Positions 59,870 to 64,000 of a stretch of 64,000 nt of DNA are shown piece by piece. Positions within the stretch are counted from its first letter, which is position 1. The number at the start of each line of letters is the position of its first letter. The DNA comes from Paraburkholderia sp. BL25I1N1 (GTDB taxonomy: Bacteria > Pseudomonadota > Gammaproteobacteria > Burkholderiales > Burkholderiaceae). The position numbers and the translations under genes were made by a program. The stretch lies in assembly GCF_003002025.1 (NCBI RefSeq), contig NZ_PVZB01000010.1, forward strand, positions 220,327-284,326, written 5' to 3'. Below the pieces are notes generated by a model. It did not search any database. It worked only from the letters and a program-made list of their open reading frames with translations, and was not told where the DNA came from.

Positions 59870-61009
59870 TCACGCGGCGGCCCGTTCGGGCTCGAACGCG
59901 CTTCGCCGCAATGCAATCCCATCCGCATCGAATAGATGGCACGCGGAAGGCGGAACGTGAATGGCGATGCGTTCGCCGGAGCCGATCGGCGTATCGCCCG
60001 CAGCCTTGGCGATCAGCGTGCCCGCTGCATGATCCGCGTGAATGTAGCTGTGTTCGCCGAGCCGTTCCGAGAGCACTGTCGTGCATTGAATGAATTGCCC
60101 GTCGCCGTCGAGGCGCAAATGTTCCGGCCGCACGCCGAGCGTGACCGGCTGGCCGCTTTGCAAGCGTTGACCGTCGACGTACGCGTTCAGACGCTCGCCG
60201 CTCCGGGTCAGCGTGACCGTTACGCTACCAGGCTCGATCGAATCGACCACGGCGTCGATAAAATTCATGCGCGGCGAACCGATGAAGCCCGCCACGAAGC
60301 GCGACTTAGGATGGTGATACAACTCGAGCGGCGCGCCACTCTGCGCGACGCTGCCAAAGCGCTCCGCATCCGCGCCGGCGTGCAGCAGCACGATGCGGTC
60401 GGCGAGCGTCATGGCTTCGACCTGGTCGTGGGTCACGTAGACCACGCTCGCGTTGGCGAAGCGCTGATGCAGCCGCGCGATTTCGACTCGCGTTTGGCCA
60501 CGCAGCGCGGCGTCGAGATTCGACAGCGGCTCGTCGAACAGGAACACGCCAGGCTCGCGCACAATCGCGCGGCCGATTGCGACGCGCTGCCGCTGCCCGC
60601 CCGAAAGCGCCTTCGGAAAGCGCTGCAAATAATCATCCAGTTGCAGGATGCGCGCGGCTTCGCGCACCTTGCTGTCGATCACGTCCTTGGGTTGTTTCGC
60701 GAGCTTCAGTCCGAATGCCATGTTGTCGAACACGGTCATGTGCGGAAACAGCGCGTAGCTCTGGAACACCATCGCCACGCCGCGCGCGGCAGCGGGCACA
60801 CCGTTCACGAGACGTCCGCCGATATGCAACTCGCCTTCGCTCAAATCTTCGAGACCGGCGATCATTCGCAGCAGGGTCGACTTACCGCAACCCGATGGGC
60901 CGAGAAAGACACAGAACTCGTGCTGCCCGATGTCCAGATTCACGCGCCGGATCACCGGCGGATGGTCACCGTACGACTTTTGCACGTTCGTCAAACGAAT
61001 TGCCGCCAT
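59870..61009 (-). CDS. Sugar ABC transporter ATPase (MalK/UgpC type)
   Basis: A 379-residue CUT1 ATPase. Walker A GPSGCGKST, signature LSGGQRQRVAIGRAIV, Walker B VFLFDEPLSNLDAALR and switch VTHDQVEA are complete. A C-terminal TOBE/regulatory domain (about 240-375) contains LGVRPEHLRLDGDGQFI. AGGAGG lies directly before the start. It is the first gene of the galactan operon, with a LacI-type operator 15-30 bases upstream of its start codon. Confidence 0.94.
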   Translation of the reverse strand: MAAIRLTNVQKSYGDHPPVIRRVNLDIGQHEFCVFLGPSGCGKSTLLRMIAGLEDLSEGELHIGGRLVNGVPAAARGVAMVFQSYALFPHMTVFDNMAFGLKLAKQPKDVIDSKVREAARILQLDDYLQRFPKALSGGQRQRVAIGRAIVREPGVFLFDEPLSNLDAALRGQTRVEIARLHQRFANASVVYVTHDQVEAMTLADRIVLLHAGADAERFGSVAQSGAPLELYHHPKSRFVAGFIGSPRMNFIDAVVDSIEPGSVTVTLTRSGERLNAYVDGQRLQSGQPVTLGVRPEHLRLDGDGQFIQCTTVLSERLGEHSYIHADHAAGTLIAKAAGDTPIGSGERIAIHVPPSACHLFDADGIALRRSAFEPERAAA

Positions 61010-61023
61010 GTTGCCTCCTGTGG

Positions 61024-61039
61024 ATTTAACCGCTTAAAT
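61024..61039. promoter_or_regulatory. LacI-type operator O1
   Basis: ATTTAACCGCTTAAAT is a near-perfect palindrome with a central CG, the usual form for LacI/GalR operators. It overlaps the probable -10 region of the galactan operon on the minus strand (a TTGGCC -35 lies at 61057-61062), so binding would block initiation. Confidence 0.85.
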
Positions 61040-61078
61040 TTCTCTGAAAAATAAGTGGCCAACCCTTGCGCGGCAGGC

Positions 61079-61094
61079 ATTTAATCGCTTAAAT
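61079..61094. promoter_or_regulatory. LacI-type operator O2
   Basis: ATTTAATCGCTTAAAT differs from O1 at one base and starts exactly 55 bases from it, about five helical turns. Two co-aligned operators suggest cooperative binding or a small DNA loop by the divergent LacI-family regulator. Confidence 0.85.
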
Positions 61095-61213
61095 TCGAGT
61101 TCGAGGGAAAAAGTCACGGTGGGTGTCTCCTGTGTGTTTTCCAGCAAGTTATCAACGTCGCCAGCGGCTTGCAACATTTGAATCACATTCCCTGAATATG
61201 GGATAACGAGAAC

Positions 61214-62230
61214 ATGGTCACTCTGTCCGAAGTCGCGAAACGCGCTCACGTCACCGCCGCCACCGTCTCCAACGTGCTGCGCAATCGCGAGAAGGTGCGC
61301 CCGGAAACGGCTGAGCGTGTGCTCAAGGCGATCGCCGATCTCGGCTACCGGCCCAACCTGAACGCACGCGCATTGGCCGAGGGCCGCTCGTCGACGCTCG
61401 CCTTGATGCTGTCGAATATTTCGAACCCGTTCTACCCCGAGTTCGTGCTGGCAGCCGAACGCGCCGCGCGCAAAGCCGGCCACTTCCTGATGGTTTGCAA
61501 TACTGACGATGACGCCGAAATCGGCCGCGCGTATCTGAACCAGATCGCTGGCACGCTGGCCGACGGCGTGCTCGTCATGAACACGGACATCACGATCAAC
61601 GACCTGTGCGCCTCCGCCACGCACAGCGCGCCGATTCTGCTGGCCATGTGGGAGCACCCGGAAGCGCCGCCCGCGCTGCCCTGCATCGCCGTTGACTTCG
61701 CGCGTGCGGGCGAACTGGCCGCACGGCATCTGCTCGAACTCGGCCACCGCGAAATCGGCCTCCTGATCGGCGACGGTTGCGGCGGCTTGCAGGATGCGCG
61801 CTCCAACGGCTTTCGCGCTGCAATGCGCGCCGCCGGCATCGAGACCGATGCGGCGGCGGTGCTGCAGATTCGCGACTCGATCGACGCCGGCTACGCCGCC
61901 TGCATGCAACTGATGGCGAACCGGCCGCACCTCACCGCGATCTTCGCGACCAACGACCTGCTCGCCATCGGCGCGGCACAGGCGCTGATCACGCTGGGCC
62001 GCGCGGTCCCGAACGACGTTTCGGTGATCGGCATTACGGATATTCAACTCGCTCATCAGGTTCACCCTGCCCTGACGACGGTCGCCATTCAGACCGCGGC
62101 GATCGCCGAGTTGTCGATCGAGAGTCTGATCCGGCTCATCCAGACGCCGAACCAGCAGCCATCGATGGTGCTCGCGCCGCCGCCCACTTTGGTGGTGCGC
62201 GCATCGACCGGGCCGCGGCGGCTGAAATGA
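61214..62230 (+). CDS. LacI-family repressor of the galactan operon
   Basis: A 338-residue LacI/GalR regulator: HTH LSEVAKRAHVTAATVSNVLR at the N-terminus, hinge NARALAEG, then a periplasmic-binding-like domain (STLALMLSNISNPFYPEFV, AIFATNDLLAIGAAQAL, SVIGITDIQLAHQVHPALTT). It is divergent from the ABC ATPase gene. The two 16-bp operators in the shared region are its likely targets. The inducer is probably a galactose-containing sugar. Confidence 0.94.
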   Translation: MVTLSEVAKRAHVTAATVSNVLRNREKVRPETAERVLKAIADLGYRPNLNARALAEGRSSTLALMLSNISNPFYPEFVLAAERAARKAGHFLMVCNTDDDAEIGRAYLNQIAGTLADGVLVMNTDITINDLCASATHSAPILLAMWEHPEAPPALPCIAVDFARAGELAARHLLELGHREIGLLIGDGCGGLQDARSNGFRAAMRAAGIETDAAAVLQIRDSIDAGYAACMQLMANRPHLTAIFATNDLLAIGAAQALITLGRAVPNDVSVIGITDIQLAHQVHPALTTVAIQTAAIAELSIESLIRLIQTPNQQPSMVLAPPPTLVVRASTGPRRLK

Positions 62231-62240
62231 ATTTGCAGGG

Positions 62241-62277
62241 TGATCAGCAGAAAATGCTGTGATCGCCGCAAAAAAAC
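62241..62277 (+). terminator. Terminator-like hairpins after lacI-type gene
   Basis: TGATCAGCA and TGCTGTGATC pair with one bulge (62241-62262), then GCCG-A-run-CGGC follows (62265-62281). There is no T-run on the plus strand. Weak evidence for a transcript end. Confidence 0.3.
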
Positions 62278-62410
62278 GGCGTGCGCACCACCGGCGCCTC
62301 GATTGGCAATTTCATCGATTGCGGTAGAGGCGTAGCATCGATCCATCAATCGACGCGCGTACGCGGCCGCGTGCCTCGCTACGTCAAGGGCAACCTGAAG
62401 GAGCAACCGA

Positions 62411-63883
62411 ATGTCTCTCGCATTGACACGCAATGAACTGATTCGCTCGCAGAACCTGATAGACGGAGCATGGACCGGCGCCGCCGACGGCGCCCGCTTT
62501 GCTGTCACCAACCCGGCCACCGGCGAGACGATCGTCGAAGTCGCCGACAGCGGCGCCGCTGACGCGCGTGCCGCCACCAACGCCGCAGCTAGCGCATTCC
62601 CCGCCTGGCGCGACAGGCTGCCGCGCGAGCGCGCCGAGATTCTGCGCCGCTGGCATGCGCTGATCGTCGCCAATACCGACGACCTCGCGAAGCTGATGTC
62701 GATGGAACAGGGCAAGCCGCTCGCGGAGGCCCGCGGCGAAGTCGCTTATGGCGCGTCGTACGTGGCCTGGTTCGCCGACGAAGCGACCCGCATCTACGGC
62801 GATCTGATTCCGCAGCAGCAGCGCGGCAAGCGCATGAGCGCGGTGAAGGAACCGGTCGGCGTGGTCGCGGCGATCACGCCGTGGAATTTCCCGCTGGCCA
62901 TGATCGCCCGCAAGATCGCGCCCGCGCTCGCGGCGGGTTGCACCGTGGTCGCCAAACCCGCCGAAGACACGCCGCTCACCGCGCTCGCCCTCGCCGCGCT
63001 CGCTCAGGAAGCCGGTTTGCCGGACGGCGTGCTGAACATGCTGTCGGCGTCGCGTGAACAGGGCATTGCCGCCGTTGCCGACTGGCTCGCCGACGCACGG
63101 GTACGCAAGATCACCTTCACGGGTTCGACGCCGGTGGGCAAGCATCTCGCGCGTGAATCCGCGGGCACGCTGAAAAAGCTCTCGCTGGAGTTGGGCGGCA
63201 ACGCGCCCTTCATCGTATTCGACGACGCCGATCTCGACGCCGCCGTTACCGGCCTGATGGCGGCGAAGTTCCGCAATGGCGGCCAGACCTGCGTGTGTCC
63301 GAATCGCGTCTATGTGCAGGCTGGTGTCTATGAGCGTTTCGCCGATCTGCTCGCGAAACGCGTCGGCGCGCTGAAAGTTGCGCCTGCAACCGACCCGCAA
63401 GCGCAAATCGGCCCGATGATCAACGAACGTGCGATCGAGAAAATCGCCCGTCACGTGGAAGACGCCGTCAAACATGGCGCGAAGGTGCTGGTGGGCGGCA
63501 GGCGCCTGACGGAACTCGGACCGAACTACTACGCGCCGACCGTGCTGACGGACACGAAGGACGGCATGCTCGTCTGCTGCGAAGAGACCTTCGGCCCGGT
63601 TGCGCCGCTGTTCCGTTTCGACGATGAAGCCGAAGCGATCCGTCTCTCCAACGACACGCCGTTCGGCCTCGCCGCCTACTTCTATACGCAGGACGTGCGG
63701 CGTATCAACCGCGTGGCCGCGCAACTCGAAGCGGGCGTGATCGGCATCAATGAAGGCGCGGTGTCGAGCGAAGCGGCGCCGTTCGGCGGCGTAAAGGAAT
63801 CGGGCTATGGCCGCGAAGGGTCGAAGTATGGGCTCGACGATTACATGTCGATCAAGTACATGTGCCAGGGCGGGCTGGATTGA
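62411..63883 (+). CDS. gabD: NAD(P)-dependent succinate-semialdehyde dehydrogenase
   Basis: A 490-residue aldehyde dehydrogenase. Catalytic Cys in NGGQTCVCPNR and Glu in LSLELGGNAPF; TPWNFPLAMIARKIAPALAAG and FTGSTPVGK bind cofactor. The CVC sequence at the active site and EETFGPVAPLFRF are typical of GabD-type succinate-semialdehyde dehydrogenases. AAGGAG precedes the ATG. It oxidises succinate semialdehyde to succinate in GABA or 4-hydroxybutyrate breakdown. No gabT or gabP is adjacent, although a class III aminotransferase lies 16 kb upstream. Confidence 0.9.
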   Translation: MSLALTRNELIRSQNLIDGAWTGAADGARFAVTNPATGETIVEVADSGAADARAATNAAASAFPAWRDRLPRERAEILRRWHALIVANTDDLAKLMSMEQGKPLAEARGEVAYGASYVAWFADEATRIYGDLIPQQQRGKRMSAVKEPVGVVAAITPWNFPLAMIARKIAPALAAGCTVVAKPAEDTPLTALALAALAQEAGLPDGVLNMLSASREQGIAAVADWLADARVRKITFTGSTPVGKHLARESAGTLKKLSLELGGNAPFIVFDDADLDAAVTGLMAAKFRNGGQTCVCPNRVYVQAGVYERFADLLAKRVGALKVAPATDPQAQIGPMINERAIEKIARHVEDAVKHGAKVLVGGRRLTELGPNYYAPTVLTDTKDGMLVCCEETFGPVAPLFRFDDEAEAIRLSNDTPFGLAAYFYTQDVRRINRVAAQLEAGVIGINEGAVSSEAAPFGGVKESGYGREGSKYGLDDYMSIKYMCQGGLD

Positions 63884-63905
63884 CGAGCCGCCCTCCCGCT
63901 AGAGC

Positions 63906-64000
63906 GAGCCTGTCAGATTTTCTGTGTGCCGAGGTCATGAGACGATAACGGAAATAACGTCCTATGACCGAAGCAACCGTGACAAAGAAGAACAGGAACC
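63906..64000 (+). mobile_element. Possible left end of an insertion sequence (IS256-like)
   Basis: GAGCCTGTCAGATTTTCTGTG followed by TGCC resembles terminal inverted repeats of IS256-group elements, and an ATG frame begins 58 bases inside. The match is from memory and the other end is outside the window, so confidence is low. Confidence 0.35.
63964..64000 (+). CDS. Start of an open frame cut by the window end, possibly transposase
   Basis: Only twelve complete codons are visible: MTEATVTKKNRN. The basic opening and the position just inside a possible IS end fit a transposase, but nothing in twelve residues proves it. It begins 80 bases after the stop of the preceding dehydrogenase gene. Confidence 0.35.
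   Translation, partial: MTEATVTKKNRN

Noticed and set aside
1..64000. tRNA, rRNA, CRISPR array or prophage
   Set aside because: No cloverleaf-like segments, spacer-repeat arrays or phage structural genes were seen on either strand.

Overview
The window is GC-rich and gene-dense, with classic AGGAGG-type ribosome sites. Its gene families (prpC-acnD-prpF with PrpR, AAHS and MHS transporters, many AraC/LysR regulators) point to a soil or plant-associated betaproteobacterium of the Burkholderiales, most likely Paraburkholderia. This assignment is inference from gene content; there is no rRNA or other marker in the window. No tRNA, rRNA, CRISPR array or prophage was seen. The last ~95 bases may be the left end of an insertion sequence.

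Layout. 1-4.4 kb: a truncated tannase/feruloyl-esterase gene and an OpgC-type membrane acyltransferase (minus), a second acyltransferase and a small acidic protein (plus). 4.4-13.8 kb: an FtsH-like protease, nitronate monooxygenase, AraC regulator, MHS-type transporter divergent from a shikimate-dehydrogenase-like gene, an orphan ABC ATPase and a zinc-less MDR oxidoreductase. 14-17.1 kb: a small monooxygenase and two probable glycosyltransferases. 17.3-22 kb: a copper-handling island. On the minus strand it has a His/Cys-rich CopL-like protein, a small exported protein, a TolC-family lipoprotein, a multicopper oxidase and a CusF-like protein. Divergent to these are a CopZ-like chaperone and a DUF305 protein behind a well-formed CueR-type promoter. 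22-24.2 kb: an AraC regulator divergent from a methyltransferase whose leader holds three abutting mini-ORFs. 24.4-32 kb: the 2-methylcitrate (propionate) locus prpC, acnD, prpF (minus) with divergent prpR. It has a sigma-54 promoter, two dyads that could bind PrpR, and an intrinsic terminator between prpC and acnD; prpB is absent.

32-42.8 kb: a ten-gene minus-strand operon. It encodes a HAD hydrolase, a DadA-type oxidase, a complete family-5 (peptide/opine-type) ABC importer, a three-subunit flavin/iron-sulfur dehydrogenase arranged like HcnABC or opine oxidases, and a very small AraC regulator. The substrate is unknown, and this is the best candidate for an undescribed catabolic system here. 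43-47.5 kb: GNAT, GhrA-like reductase, class III aminotransferase and Lrp regulator. 47.5-52.9 kb: a DmlR-type LysR regulator divergent from a tartrate/D-malate dehydrogenase, an aspartoacylase-like hydrolase, a cupin and an AAHS transporter. 53-62.3 kb: a galactan/galacto-oligosaccharide operon (ABC importer, GH42 and GH53 enzymes) with a divergent LacI regulator and two matching 16-bp operators. 62.4 kb to the end: a succinate-semialdehyde dehydrogenase and the possible IS end.

Most operons are tight: ATGA start/stop overlaps are frequent, and each catabolic locus has its own local regulator. Protein calls rest on reading motifs and lengths; no database search was run.
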